From Verrucomicrobiota bacterium (GTDB lineage: Bacteria; Verrucomicrobiota; Verrucomicrobiia; Opitutales; Opitutaceae): a DNA stretch of 35,357 nucleotides. The stretch lies in assembly GCA_023391285.1 (NCBI GenBank), contig JAEWBF010000141.1:1-35357 (forward strand), given 5' to 3'. Shown in pieces: positions 16,003-23,994 of this stretch. Made by a program: the position numbers and the translations under genes. The notes under the pieces were generated by a model that saw only the letters and a program-made list of their open reading frames with translations, was not told the DNA's origin and ran no database searches. The first letter of the stretch is position 1, and each line of letters starts with the position of its first letter.

Positions 16003-16797
16003 CTACTCGCGCGCCGCCCTCCACACGCCGAGACATTGCGCCACCAATCGCGGCAGCTCCGCCAACGGCACCATGTTCGGCCCATCGCTGATCGCATTCG
16101 CCGGATCCGGATGCGTTTCGAGAAACAACCCGTCCGCCCCCGCCGCCAACGCCGCTTTCGCCAGCGGCGGCACAAACTCCCGCTGCCCACTGCTCTTCCC
16201 CCCGCCCGCGCCCGGCAGCTGCACGCTGTGCGTCGCATCGAACACCGTCGGATATCCGTTGCGCTTCATGATCGCAAACGAGCGCATGTCCACGACGAGG
16301 TTCTGATAACCAAAGGTCGTTCCACGCTCCGTCTGCCAAATCTCTTTCGCAGCGCCCTCCCGCAATTTTCCCGTCACAAACTGCATCTCCTGCGGCGAAA
16401 GAAACTGTCCTTTCTTCACGTTCACCGTCCGCCCGCTCTCCGCCGCCGCGAGCAGCAAATCCGTCTGCCGGCACAAAAACGCCGGGATCTGCAACACGTC
16501 GCACACCTTCGCCACTTCCGGCACCTGCTGCCGTTCATGAATGTCCGTCAGCACGCGAAACCCGAACTCCCGCTTCACCAGCGCCAACAGCGCCAGCCCT
16601 TCTTCGAGTCCCGTCCCGCGATCTCCCGCGAGCGACGTCCGGTTCGCTTTGTCGAACGAGCCTTTGAAAACGATATTCAGCTCCGCATGCGCCTGCTGCA
16701 GCTCCTTCAGCGTATTCGCCACCGCACGACACACGTTCTCATTCTCGAGCGAGCAAGGCCCCGCAATCAGCAGGAGTTTATTGGAATCGAAGATCAT
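16003..16797 (-). CDS. kdsA: 3-deoxy-8-phosphooctulonate synthase (Kdo-8-P synthase)
   Basis: 264 residues, slightly shorter than E. coli KdsA because the N-terminus is trimmed (MIFDSNKLLLIAGPCSLEN). Conserved TIM-barrel motifs: FKGSFDKANRTS, GTGLEEGL, TDIHE, LQIPAFLCRQTDLL, NVKKGQFLSPQEM, FGYQNLVVDMRS, FDATHSVQLPG and FLETHPDPANAISDGPNM. It condenses phosphoenolpyruvate with arabinose 5-phosphate, committing carbon to Kdo of lipopolysaccharide, so the host has a Gram-negative outer membrane. Cys15 in GPCSLEN occupies the place of Asn26 in E. coli KdsA, which marks the metal-dependent class. It lies between pyrG and the mini-E2 gene on the same strand, the usual pyrG-kdsA order. Confidence 0.95.
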   Translation of the reverse strand: MIFDSNKLLLIAGPCSLENENVCRAVANTLKELQQAHAELNIVFKGSFDKANRTSLAGDRGTGLEEGLALLALVKREFGFRVLTDIHERQQVPEVAKVCDVLQIPAFLCRQTDLLLAAAESGRTVNVKKGQFLSPQEMQFVTGKLREGAAKEIWQTERGTTFGYQNLVVDMRSFAIMKRNGYPTVFDATHSVQLPGAGGGKSSGQREFVPPLAKAALAAGADGLFLETHPDPANAISDGPNMVPLAELPRLVAQCLGVWRAARE

Positions 16798-16804
16798 CTT
16801 GATA

Positions 16805-16831
16805 GGTAGGGCGAGGCGTCCCGCCGAGCCG
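16805..16831 (-). repeat. REP-like dispersed element, family B copy 1
   Basis: The stretch beginning GGTAGGGCGAGGCGTC and ending CCGAGCCG recurs at 23921-23948, differing by one extra C in the middle. This copy sits in the 62-base space between pyrG and kdsA, inside what should be one transcript. Self-complementarity (CGGC/GCCG, GGCG/CGCC) would give a short hairpin. It is non-coding. Confidence 0.65.
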
Positions 16832-16859
16832 AACGCATCGCCTCACAGGACAGTTCTCG

Positions 16860-18515
16860 CTACCGCTTCCCTTTCTTCCCGGCACCGGCGACCGCCGCCA
16901 CCGCCGCCGGCTTCGCCCCACCCTTCCGATTCTTGATCGCCGCGCCGATGAACGCCGCGAACAGCGGATGCGCCTTGTTCGGCTTCGACTGAAACTCCGG
17001 GTGAAACTGCACCGCCAAAAACCACGGATGATCCTTCAATTCGACGATCTCCACCAGGTTCCGCCGCGGATTGATCCCGCTGATCACCATGCCACCGCGT
17101 TTCAGCTGCTCCACGTAGGCATTGTTGACCTCGTAACGATGCCGGTGCCGTTCGCGAATGCTCTCCGCGCCATACGCTTTCGCCGCTCTCGTGCCCGGCG
17201 TCAGCGCACACTCGTAACTGCCCAGCCGCATCGTCGCGCCTTTATCGATGATCTTCTTCTGCTCCTCCATCATGTTGATCACCGGATGCGGCGGACTCGC
17301 CTCGAACTCCGTGCTGTTCGCCCCTTCGAGCTTCAACACATTCCGCGCAAACTCGATCACCGCGATCTGCAACCCAAGGCACAGCCCGTAATACGGCACC
17401 TTGTTCTCGCGCGCATACTTCGCCGCCGCAATTTTTCCTTCCGTCCCACGATCGCCAAAACCGCCCGGCACCAAAATCCCGTCGAGGCCCTTCAATAACC
17501 CGAGCCCTCCTTTCTTCTCCAAATCCTCCGCATCGATCCGCACCACGTTCACGCGGCAATTATTCGCGATGCCCGCATGCGTGATCGACTCATACACCGA
17601 CTTATACGCGTCCTGCAGCTCGATGTATTTTCCGACCACGCCGATCTTCACCTCGTGCGCCGGATTTAGAATCCGCTTCACGATCTGATCCCAGATGTTC
17701 TTCTCCGGCGGCGGATTCTTCAGCCCGAAAAGATCCATCACGAGCTGATCCATTCCTTCCTTCTTCAACGCCAGCGGCAGCTCATAAATCGAGTTCGCCA
17801 CATCCGCACACTCGATTACCGCCTTCACCGGCACGTTGCAGAACATCGAAATCTTATCCCGCAGCCCCGCATCGAGCGGATGATCCGTCCGGCACACCAC
17901 GATATGCGGCTGAATGCCAATCTCGCGCAGCTTCGCCACCGACTGCTGCGTCGGCTTCGTCTTCAACTCTCCCGCCGCCTGCAAAAACGGCACCAGCGTC
18001 ACGTGAATGAACACCACGTCGTGCGGCCCCGTCTCCAGCGCAAACTGCCGCATCGCCTCGAGAAACGGCAGCCCTTCGATGTCGCCCGTCGTGCCGCCGA
18101 TCTCCGTGATCAACACGTCCACATCCTTCGCCGCCTGATAAATCCGCTCCTTGATCTCGTTCGTCACGTGCGGAATCACCTGCACCGTCTTCCCGAGATA
18201 ATCTCCGCGCCGCTCCTTCTGAATGACGCTTTCGTAAATCTGCCCCGAGCTCAACGAGTTCATCCGCGAGAGTTTCCCGCTGGTGAACCGTTCGTAATGC
18301 CCAAGATCCAAATCCGTCTCCGCGCCATCCTCCAACACATACACTTCGCCGTGCTGAAACGGGCTCATCGTGCCCGGATCCACATTCAGGTAGGGATCGA
18401 ATTTTTGGATACGCACGGTCAGGCCGCGCAGCTCCAGCAGCGCACCCAAGGACGCCGCTGTCAGCCCTTTGCCCAGCGACGAAACCACTCCGCCCGTCAC
18501 GAAGATGTATTTCAT
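16860..18515 (-). CDS. pyrG: CTP synthase
   Basis: 551 residues from ATG 18515 (MKYIFVTGGVVSSLGKGL); the frame stays open upstream but without homology. The synthetase domain (1-~275) holds the P-loop-like GGVVSSLGKGLTAASLG, DPYLNVDPGTMSPFQHGEVYV and TEIGGTTGDIEGLPFLEA. The glutaminase domain (~288-530) has VPGGFGDRG, the nucleophile elbow YYGLCLGLQ (Cys379), and AVQFHPEFQS giving His505 and Glu507. It converts UTP to CTP with glutamine ammonia and ATP, feeding nucleic acid, phospholipid and CMP-Kdo synthesis, which fits its pairing with kdsA. Residues 529-551 are an Ala/Lys/Gly-rich basic tail beyond the usual end, similar in style to the Ku tail. Confidence 0.96.
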   Translation of the reverse strand: MKYIFVTGGVVSSLGKGLTAASLGALLELRGLTVRIQKFDPYLNVDPGTMSPFQHGEVYVLEDGAETDLDLGHYERFTSGKLSRMNSLSSGQIYESVIQKERRGDYLGKTVQVIPHVTNEIKERIYQAAKDVDVLITEIGGTTGDIEGLPFLEAMRQFALETGPHDVVFIHVTLVPFLQAAGELKTKPTQQSVAKLREIGIQPHIVVCRTDHPLDAGLRDKISMFCNVPVKAVIECADVANSIYELPLALKKEGMDQLVMDLFGLKNPPPEKNIWDQIVKRILNPAHEVKIGVVGKYIELQDAYKSVYESITHAGIANNCRVNVVRIDAEDLEKKGGLGLLKGLDGILVPGGFGDRGTEGKIAAAKYARENKVPYYGLCLGLQIAVIEFARNVLKLEGANSTEFEASPPHPVINMMEEQKKIIDKGATMRLGSYECALTPGTRAAKAYGAESIRERHRHRYEVNNAYVEQLKRGGMVISGINPRRNLVEIVELKDHPWFLAVQFHPEFQSKPNKAHPLFAAFIGAAIKNRKGGAKPAAVAAVAGAGKKGKR

Positions 18516-18573
18516 CGGTGAGGGATAAACGCCGCCCCGATTCCCTGACAAGAACAGACTGGGAATCCCAACC

Positions 18574-18600
18574 GTAGGCCGCGAGTTCGCTCGCGCTCCC
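18574..18600. repeat. REP-like hairpin upstream of pyrG
   Basis: GTAGGCCGCGAGTTCGCTCG... forms a perfect 6-bp hairpin CGCGAG (18580-18585) / CTCGCG (18590-18595) with loop TTCG. It lies between the small membrane protein gene and pyrG. Form and place match the other short palindromic elements in the window; only one copy of this type was seen here. A role in ending or stabilising the upstream mRNA is possible. Confidence 0.4.
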
Positions 18601-18616
18601 CACCGCCTCGCCCGCC

Positions 18617-18811
18617 TCAATTGAAAACCAACCACACCGTCGCCACCGCGCCGCCGATCACCACCAACACCATCAACAGATACAAACTCCACTTCAGCAC
18701 CTTCGCGATCACCCAGATCGCCACCGCGGCCACAATCGTCAGACACGCCGCCACCAGCCACTCCGGATATCCCGCAAGTGACTCCAACAACGGATTCGAC
18801 GCATTCTCCAC
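18617..18811 (-). CDS. Small two-span membrane protein
   Basis: About 64 residues from a GTG start (VENASNPLLESLAGYPEWL); another GTG two codons upstream (18817) is equally possible and no ATG exists close by. Two hydrophobic helices follow: VAACLTIVAAVAIWVIAKVL and LYLLMVLVVIGGAVATVWLVF. The frame runs open far upstream, but that part is antisense to the DUF6941-like gene. The protein-like pattern of two helices joined by KWS and the position just before pyrG support a real gene; the start codon is uncertain. No family recognised. Confidence 0.55.
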   Translation of the reverse strand: MENASNPLLESLAGYPEWLVAACLTIVAAVAIWVIAKVLKWSLYLLMVLVVIGGAVATVWLVFN

Positions 18812-18929
18812 TGGCACGCGCCCCGTTAAGTCCCACCCCCGCGTGCTCTCCAAGCCCAAATCCTCCTTCGTCCCGCCTCGCCCGAAAATGATTTGCCCCT
18901 CCTCTGCCTCGCCGCCCCACTCACGCCAA

Positions 18930-19313
18930 ATGAATTCCAAGCCCCAACTCCTCGCCTGGGTCACCTGCGACGGCGTGCACATCGATCCCGGCTCCGGCAA
19001 ACACACGCTCCTCGGCGTCTTCTGCAACATCGGCGCCCGCCAGTTCCCCGTCACGCACCCGTTCATGGTCTGGTTTCTCACCATCACCGACTGCAGCCCC
19101 GGCGAACACAAAATCCGCATCTCCATCGGCCTCGACCCCACACGTCCCCAAACGCTCCTCGAACGCCCGTTCGAAGCCAAAAACCCGGTGCAGCGCATCA
19201 ACCTCATCAACGAGATCCGCAACCTCACGTTCCCCCAAGCCGGCGACTACAGCATCCTCATCGAAATCGACGACGAACCGCTCCTCGTCACCAACCTCAC
19301 CGTCACGTCCTGA
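18930..19313 (+). CDS. DUF6941-like protein
   Basis: 127 residues from ATG 18930 (MNSKPQLLAWVTCDGVHID). The layout is that of the small beta-rich DUF6941 family: an opening strand ending in CDGV..D..SGKHTLLGVFCNIGARQFP, the phrase FMVWFLTITDCSPGEHKIRISI, a middle segment PVQRINLINEIRNLTFPQAG and a final DYSILIEIDDEPLLVTNLTV. Function unknown; there is no signal peptide or membrane helix, so it is probably cytosolic. The longer frame upstream (from 18621) lies antisense to the small membrane protein and is rejected. It is divergent from that gene and followed by the PfkB gene 134 bases on. Confidence 0.75.
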   Translation: MNSKPQLLAWVTCDGVHIDPGSGKHTLLGVFCNIGARQFPVTHPFMVWFLTITDCSPGEHKIRISIGLDPTRPQTLLERPFEAKNPVQRINLINEIRNLTFPQAGDYSILIEIDDEPLLVTNLTVTS

Positions 19314-19325
19314 AGAAATCCCAAC

Positions 19326-19410
19326 CGCCAAACCTCCAAACGCCAAAACGCTCCGCCAAACCTCCGGCATCCTTTTGAGATTTCTTTGGCCTTTGGACCT
19401 TTGGCGTTTG
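19326..19410. repeat. Direct and inverted repeats between the DUF6941-like and PfkB genes
   Basis: CCGCCAAACCTCC occurs twice in direct orientation (19326-19338 and 19354-19366). CAAACGCCAAA (19337-19347) is the exact reverse complement of TTTGGCGTTTG (19400-19410), giving an 11-bp stem with a 52-base loop that contains partial further matches. The element fills most of the 134-base gap. It may end the DUF6941-like transcript or be a remnant of a small palindromic element. Confidence 0.45.
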
Positions 19411-19447
19411 TGATTTCCCCCTAACCTTTCCTCTCCCGCTTCAACTC

Positions 19448-20440
19448 ATGTCCCAATTCGATCTCCTCGGCGTCGGTTCGCCGATCATGGACCTCCTCGC
19501 TCCCGTCCCCGATTCCTTCCTCGCCCACGCCGGCGGTGAAAAGGGCGGCATGGTCCTCGTCAACGACGCCGAGATGCACCGCATCCTCTCGCGCCTCGAA
19601 ATTTCCCCCGCCACCTCCACCGGCGGCTCCGCGGCGAACGCCACGTTCAACGCCACCCGTCTCGGCCTTCGCACCGCTTTCCTCGGCAAACTCGGCAACG
19701 ACGCCCTCGCCGACACCTACCGCCGCTCCTTCGCCGCCGCCGGTGTCGACACCTCGCGCTTCAAACGCGCCGAGCTCCCCAACGCCCGCTCGCTCATTCT
19801 CGTCACGCCCGACGCCCAGCGCACCATGCGCACCAGCCTCGGCGCCGCGATGACCCTCTCGCCCGACGAAATCTCGCCCGAGGACTTTGCCGGTTTCCGC
19901 CACGCGCACATCGAGGGCTACCTCGTCTTCAACCAGGCTCTCATCGATCGCGTCCTCCACTGCGCGCGCACCGCCGGTTGCACCGTCAGCATGGACCTCG
20001 CCTCCTTCGAGGTGATCAACGCCACGCGCGACTGGATCTTCTCTCAACTCCACAAGGGCATCGATGTCGTCTTCGCCAACGAGGACGAAATCCGCGCGCT
20101 CTATCAGGATCGCAACTCCGACTACGCCAAACTCGCCCAGCGTCTCGCCTCCACCGGCGTCCTCGCCGCGGTGAAAATGGGCAAGGACGGCGCCTGGCTC
20201 GCCCGCGGCAACGAACTTCACCAGGTCGCGCCCGTCGTCGTTTCCGACGTCATCGACACCAACGGCGCCGGCGACGCCTGGGCCGCCGGTTTTCTCTACG
20301 GTTTCCTCCGCGACTACCCGCTCCCGAAATGCGGCGAACTCGCCTCCCTCATCGGCGCCGAAACCGTCCGCCACCTCGGCCCTATCATCCCCGCTTCCGC
20401 CTGGCCCGCCTTCCACGCGCGCGCCCTCGCTTCCCGCTAG
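19448..20440 (+). CDS. PfkB-family sugar/nucleoside kinase (adenosine kinase-like)
   Basis: 330 residues. The ribokinase/PfkB fold is complete: GVGSPIMDLLAPV at the N-terminus, the first signature around STGGSAANATFNATRLG (57-73), GKLGNDALADTY, and the second signature DTNGAGDAWAAGFLYG with catalytic Asp276. The arrangement GGSAAN and VKMGKDGAWL is closest to bacterial adenosine kinase-like PfkB members, but the substrate (adenosine, ribose, fructose or another sugar) cannot be fixed. ATP-dependent phosphorylation in the cytoplasm is expected. A single-gene unit, convergent with the TPR gene; REP-like elements begin 18 bases after its stop. Confidence 0.9.
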   Translation: MSQFDLLGVGSPIMDLLAPVPDSFLAHAGGEKGGMVLVNDAEMHRILSRLEISPATSTGGSAANATFNATRLGLRTAFLGKLGNDALADTYRRSFAAAGVDTSRFKRAELPNARSLILVTPDAQRTMRTSLGAAMTLSPDEISPEDFAGFRHAHIEGYLVFNQALIDRVLHCARTAGCTVSMDLASFEVINATRDWIFSQLHKGIDVVFANEDEIRALYQDRNSDYAKLAQRLASTGVLAAVKMGKDGAWLARGNELHQVAPVVVSDVIDTNGAGDAWAAGFLYGFLRDYPLPKCGELASLIGAETVRHLGPIIPASAWPAFHARALASR

Positions 20441-20457
20441 CCCGCGCCGTCCGCCTC

Positions 20458-20503
20458 GTAGCGGAACGCAGCCCGCCCCGACTCGTCCGGGTGAGCGTTT
20501 CGT
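20458..20503 (+). repeat. REP-like dispersed element, family A copy 1
   Basis: A 46-base element starting GTAGCGGAACGCAGCCCGCC and ending GTGAGCGTTTCGT. It is repeated with one base difference at 33192-33237. Outer ends AGCGGAACGC and GCGTTTCGT are nearly complementary, and the middle CCCCGACTCGTC-GGG is self-complementary, so it folds as a two-level hairpin. Both full copies start within 20 bases of the stop of a rightward gene (PfkB here, proA there). Confidence 0.75.
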
Positions 20504-20508
20504 GCCTT

Positions 20509-20533
20509 GTAGCGGAACGCGTAAGCGTTTCGT
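20509..20533 (+). repeat. REP-like dispersed element, family A short copy
   Basis: GTAGCGGAACGC followed at once by GTAAGCGTTTCGT: the two ends of the family A element without its central hairpin. It sits 5 bases after the full copy at 20458-20503, giving a tandem full plus short pair in the gap between the convergent PfkB and TPR genes. Confidence 0.6.
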
Positions 20534-20561
20534 CCGTCCCCGCCCCCCACCGCTCGCTCGC

Positions 20562-21347
20562 TCAACGTCCCTCCGACACATCCAACGCCCCCAGCGCTTC
20601 CTTCGCAGCGTCCAACGCCGGATCGTTCCGCAGCGCCGCGCGAAAGCGTTCGCGCGCTTCTTCGACGCGACCCAGCCTCACGAGCACGCGCCCACACACA
20701 TGCTGCGCCCAACCATGCGCCGGATTCGTTTCCGCCGCCGCCGCGTAATGTTCCAACGCCTCCACGTAGCGCTCCTCCTGCTCCGCGATCGCGCCCAATT
20801 CCATCGACCCAAGAAACGGCGCCAGCTCCCGCACCCGCCGCGCCAGTTCCTTCGCTTTCACCTTGCTGCCGCCGGCAATCTCCGGCGCCCGCGAGTAATA
20901 GCGCGAAAGCCCCATCAGCCCGCCCACGTCGTTCGGATTCAACTCCACCGCGCGTTCGAACGCCTTCTTCAACTTCCCCGCCAGCATCGCCTGCTGCATG
21001 AACCCGACTTCGTTCATCCGCGTCCCGAGCGCCGCACCCAGTTGCGAAAAATACTCGGCGCGCGATGCATCGATTTTCGTCGCTTTCTCCGACCACTTCA
21101 CCGCCTCGCTCGCGTTCTTCTCCGCCAATCGCACCTGACTCAACAGATGAAACGCTTCCGCGTCGGTCGATCCTTCGCCCGTCGCCGCCACCAACAGCGT
21201 CGCAGCGCGCTCGTAATCCCGCGCTTCGAAAGCCACTCGCGCTTCCTCCATCGGACTCGCCGCCGCGGCCGCCATTCCCGCGCCCGCGAGCAGCAGCGCG
21301 ATGCCACGTGGAAGTTTCAGTCGGATATATGTTCTCATTATTTTCAT
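20562..21347 (-). CDS. Secreted or periplasmic TPR protein
   Basis: 261 residues from ATG 21347 (a second ATG three codons on is possible). A signal peptide (MKIMRTYIRLKLPRGIALLLAGAG then MAAAAA) is followed by TPR-like helical repeats: MEEARVAFEARDYERAATLLVAA, AEAFHLLSQVRLAEKNASEAVKWSEKA, AFERAVELNPNDVGGLMGLSRYY, and the C-terminal pair EEARERFRAALRNDPALDAAKEALGAL. TPR arrays are protein-binding scaffolds. It starts 35 bases after the stop of the large permease gene on the same strand, so it is probably co-transcribed with it and may be its periplasmic partner. Confidence 0.85.
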   Translation of the reverse strand: MKIMRTYIRLKLPRGIALLLAGAGMAAAAASPMEEARVAFEARDYERAATLLVAATGEGSTDAEAFHLLSQVRLAEKNASEAVKWSEKATKIDASRAEYFSQLGAALGTRMNEVGFMQQAMLAGKLKKAFERAVELNPNDVGGLMGLSRYYSRAPEIAGGSKVKAKELARRVRELAPFLGSMELGAIAEQEERYVEALEHYAAAAETNPAHGWAQHVCGRVLVRLGRVEEARERFRAALRNDPALDAAKEALGALDVSEGR

Positions 21348-21382
21348 CTTCGTGGGGGTTCGAGTTTCCTGATCAGAAGAAC

Positions 21383-23818
21383 TCACTCGCTCTGCAGCGC
21401 CCGCTGCGGGTCCAGTCGCGCCGCGCGCCACGCCGGCACCAACGCCGCCGCCAACGCCACGCCCGCCAGAAACAACGCGAGCATCAACGGCACCTTCGCA
21501 TCGCTCGCTGTCACGCCGGGCAACAGGCTGCGCAGCAGTCTCGCGGCGGCGAAGGCCAACACCAGTCCGGCCGCACCGCCCACCACCACCCATCGCCCCG
21601 CCGCGCCTAATACCCACCGCACCATCGCCGCCCGCGTCGCTCCGAGCGCCATCCGCAATCCGATCTCGCGCCGCCGCTGCGCCGTCAAAAATGTCACATT
21701 CGCGTGGATACCGAGCACCGACAGCGCCAGCGCCACGCCCCCAAATCCGGCAAACGCCGCCGCCCGCACCCGCGGCCCCAGGGTCGAACGCGCCAGCGCG
21801 TCCTCCATCGTTTCCACCGCCATCGTCAGCGTCGGGTCCGCCCGCCGGATCGCCGCCTGCAACATCGTCGCGTTCGCGCCCCTGGTCCGCACCAACACCG
21901 TCGTAAAAAACCACGGCGACTGCTGCTGCGGCACATAAACCTGCGGCGTCGGTTCATCCGCCAGCGACTCTTGTTTCACATCGCCCACCACACCGATCAC
22001 CTCGCGATATCCGCTCACCATCCACGGCAGCATGCGGATGCGTCTGCCCACCGGATCGTCCGCCCCAAACAGCCGCTGCGCCAGCGATTGATTGATGAGG
22101 CACACCGGCCGGGTTTCCGCCGCGCTCGCATCGTCCCGTTGATCGAACCACCGCCCGCGCCTCAACGGCACTCGCAGCGTTCTGAAATAATCCACGTCGA
22201 CCGCATTGAACACCGCCTCGTCCGCATTCCCTTCTTCCAGCGGTCGTCCTTCCACCCAGAACGGATAGCGCAGCGTGATCCCCGACATCGGCGCGCTGCA
22301 GTTCAGCGTCGCCAACTCCACGCCCGGTTCACGTCGCACTTCCGTCACTACCCGTTCGTAGTAATCCGCCAGCTCCCGAAGATTTTCCCACCGCGACGGC
22401 GGCGGCGAAATGCGCAGCGCCACCACGCCCTCCGGATCGAATCCCGGCCTCTCGCGTTGCAACGTCAGCACGCTGCTCATCAGCAAGCCCGCCAACACGA
22501 GCACCACGAGCGTGAGCGCCACCTGTCCCGCGACCAGCCCGCCCTGCCACCGCTCCGCGCCGCGCCGCGACGTCTCCCTGAAACTTCCCGCCTTCAGCAT
22601 CTCGCTCACATTCGCGCGGCTTACTCGCCACGCCGGAATCAAACCGAACAACAAACCCGTCCCGACCGAGATCAGCGTCGCAAATCCCAGCGCCCATCCA
22701 TCCACCGCGATCTCGTGCGAACGCATCAGCAATCCCGCCGGCAATAGCTTCACCAGCACGGGCAACCCCACCGCCACCGCCACCACGCCCGTCGCGCCTC
22801 CGACAATCGCGAGAAGTCCGCACTCCCAAAGAACCGCCCGCGCCAACCGGCGCGGCGTCGACCCAAGCGCCAGCCGCACCGCCAGCTCCTGCGATCGGGC
22901 CACCCCTCGCGCGAGCATCAGATTCGCCAGGTTCACGCACGCCACCGCCAGCACGAGACTCACCGCACCGCACAACAACCACAGGGATCCCCGCAGCCCG
23001 CCCGTCACCATTTCCTGCAGCGGTTGCGCCCTCACGCTCCATCCGCGATTCGTCGCCGGATAATCGCCTGCCAGCGCGGCCGCGATCGTCGCCGCCTCGG
23101 CTCGCGCCTCCGCCAACGACACGCCGTCCCGCAGTCGCCCGACCGTCGTCCAATAACGCGAATCGCGCACGAAGTTTTCCGGCGCCTCGCTGGGAAACGG
23201 CAGCCAAAGGTCCACGAACTCCGGTTCGCGAAATCCCTCTGGCATTACTCCGACGATCGTCGTCGGTTCGTCGTCAAACAACACGGTCTGGCCAACGACA
23301 TCGGCCTGCTCCACAAAATACCGCCGCCACGCCGCCTGGCTCAGCATCGCCGTGCGCGGCGCGCCTAAACTAAACTCCTCCTCGCGAAACGTCCGCCCCC
23401 GCTGCGGCGCCACCGCGAACACCTCGAAGAACGCTTCCGTCACTTTCCCGCACACCAACTGAACCGGCGCCGCGCCATCCCGTGCAAAGCCGACGAAATC
23501 CGGCCGATACGCGGCCATCGTCCTATACGATTTCGCCTCCGCGCGAAAGTCCCTGAAGTCCGCCAGCGACAACGCGGGTTGCACGATATTCTTTTCACGA
23601 TGCACCGATTTCAGCCCAACGAGGTGCTCGGAATCTGGATACGGCAGTGGCCGCAGCACCACCGCGCGCAACACCGAAAACATCGCGACATTCGCACCAA
23701 TCCCCAGCGCCAGAATTGTCGCTGCCGTAAGCGCGAACCTCGGCGCTCGCCAAAGTTGGCGCACCGCCGCCGACGCTTCTTCGAACATTTGGCCGAGCAC
23801 ACGCTTCACGCCCGCCAT
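21383..23818 (-). CDS. ADOP-type duplicated MacB/FtsX permease
   Basis: 811 residues from ATG 23818 (MAGVKRVLGQMFEEA); starts at 23881 or 23788 are also possible. The N-terminal pattern LWRAPRFALTAATILALGIGANVAMFSVLRAVVLRPLPYP is diagnostic for the acidobacterial duplicated orphan permease group. Architecture: helix 1, MacB periplasmic core 1, FtsX domain 1 (three helices, with ARSQELAVRLALGSTPRRL), then helix, MacB core 2 and FtsX domain 2 ending RREIGLRMALGATRAAMV and PAWRAARLDPQRALQSE. Such permeases have a MacB-like fold with two FtsX modules on one chain. No ATPase gene lies next to it, as is usual in the group. It sits between a two-component pair upstream and a TPR gene downstream, all leftward. 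Substrate unknown. Confidence 0.9.
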   Translation of the reverse strand: MAGVKRVLGQMFEEASAAVRQLWRAPRFALTAATILALGIGANVAMFSVLRAVVLRPLPYPDSEHLVGLKSVHREKNIVQPALSLADFRDFRAEAKSYRTMAAYRPDFVGFARDGAAPVQLVCGKVTEAFFEVFAVAPQRGRTFREEEFSLGAPRTAMLSQAAWRRYFVEQADVVGQTVLFDDEPTTIVGVMPEGFREPEFVDLWLPFPSEAPENFVRDSRYWTTVGRLRDGVSLAEARAEAATIAAALAGDYPATNRGWSVRAQPLQEMVTGGLRGSLWLLCGAVSLVLAVACVNLANLMLARGVARSQELAVRLALGSTPRRLARAVLWECGLLAIVGGATGVVAVAVGLPVLVKLLPAGLLMRSHEIAVDGWALGFATLISVGTGLLFGLIPAWRVSRANVSEMLKAGSFRETSRRGAERWQGGLVAGQVALTLVVLVLAGLLMSSVLTLQRERPGFDPEGVVALRISPPPSRWENLRELADYYERVVTEVRREPGVELATLNCSAPMSGITLRYPFWVEGRPLEEGNADEAVFNAVDVDYFRTLRVPLRRGRWFDQRDDASAAETRPVCLINQSLAQRLFGADDPVGRRIRMLPWMVSGYREVIGVVGDVKQESLADEPTPQVYVPQQQSPWFFTTVLVRTRGANATMLQAAIRRADPTLTMAVETMEDALARSTLGPRVRAAAFAGFGGVALALSVLGIHANVTFLTAQRRREIGLRMALGATRAAMVRWVLGAAGRWVVVGGAAGLVLAFAAARLLRSLLPGVTASDAKVPLMLALFLAGVALAAALVPAWRAARLDPQRALQSE

Positions 23819-23920
23819 CCTATCGAACGCCCCGCCTCGATCGCATCCAGCGAACGTCACGCCGTGGTCACACGGCGCCATGACCGCACGTCACGCCGCC
23901 AACCCCTCAAAATCCGAACA

Positions 23921-23948
23921 GGTAGGGCGAGGCGTCCCCGCCGAGCCG
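23921..23948 (-). repeat. REP-like dispersed element, family B copy 2
   Basis: Starts GGTAGGGCGAGGCGTCCCC and ends CCGAGCCG; one base longer than the copy at 16805-16831. It lies in the 176-base space between the leftward LuxR-type regulator and the permease gene, again between two genes on the same strand. It may mark the end of the two-component transcript. Confidence 0.65.
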
Positions 23949-23994
23949 CGCTCACCCCAACGCCCCCGCTTCCCCCATTCCGCGCCCGGCCCTT

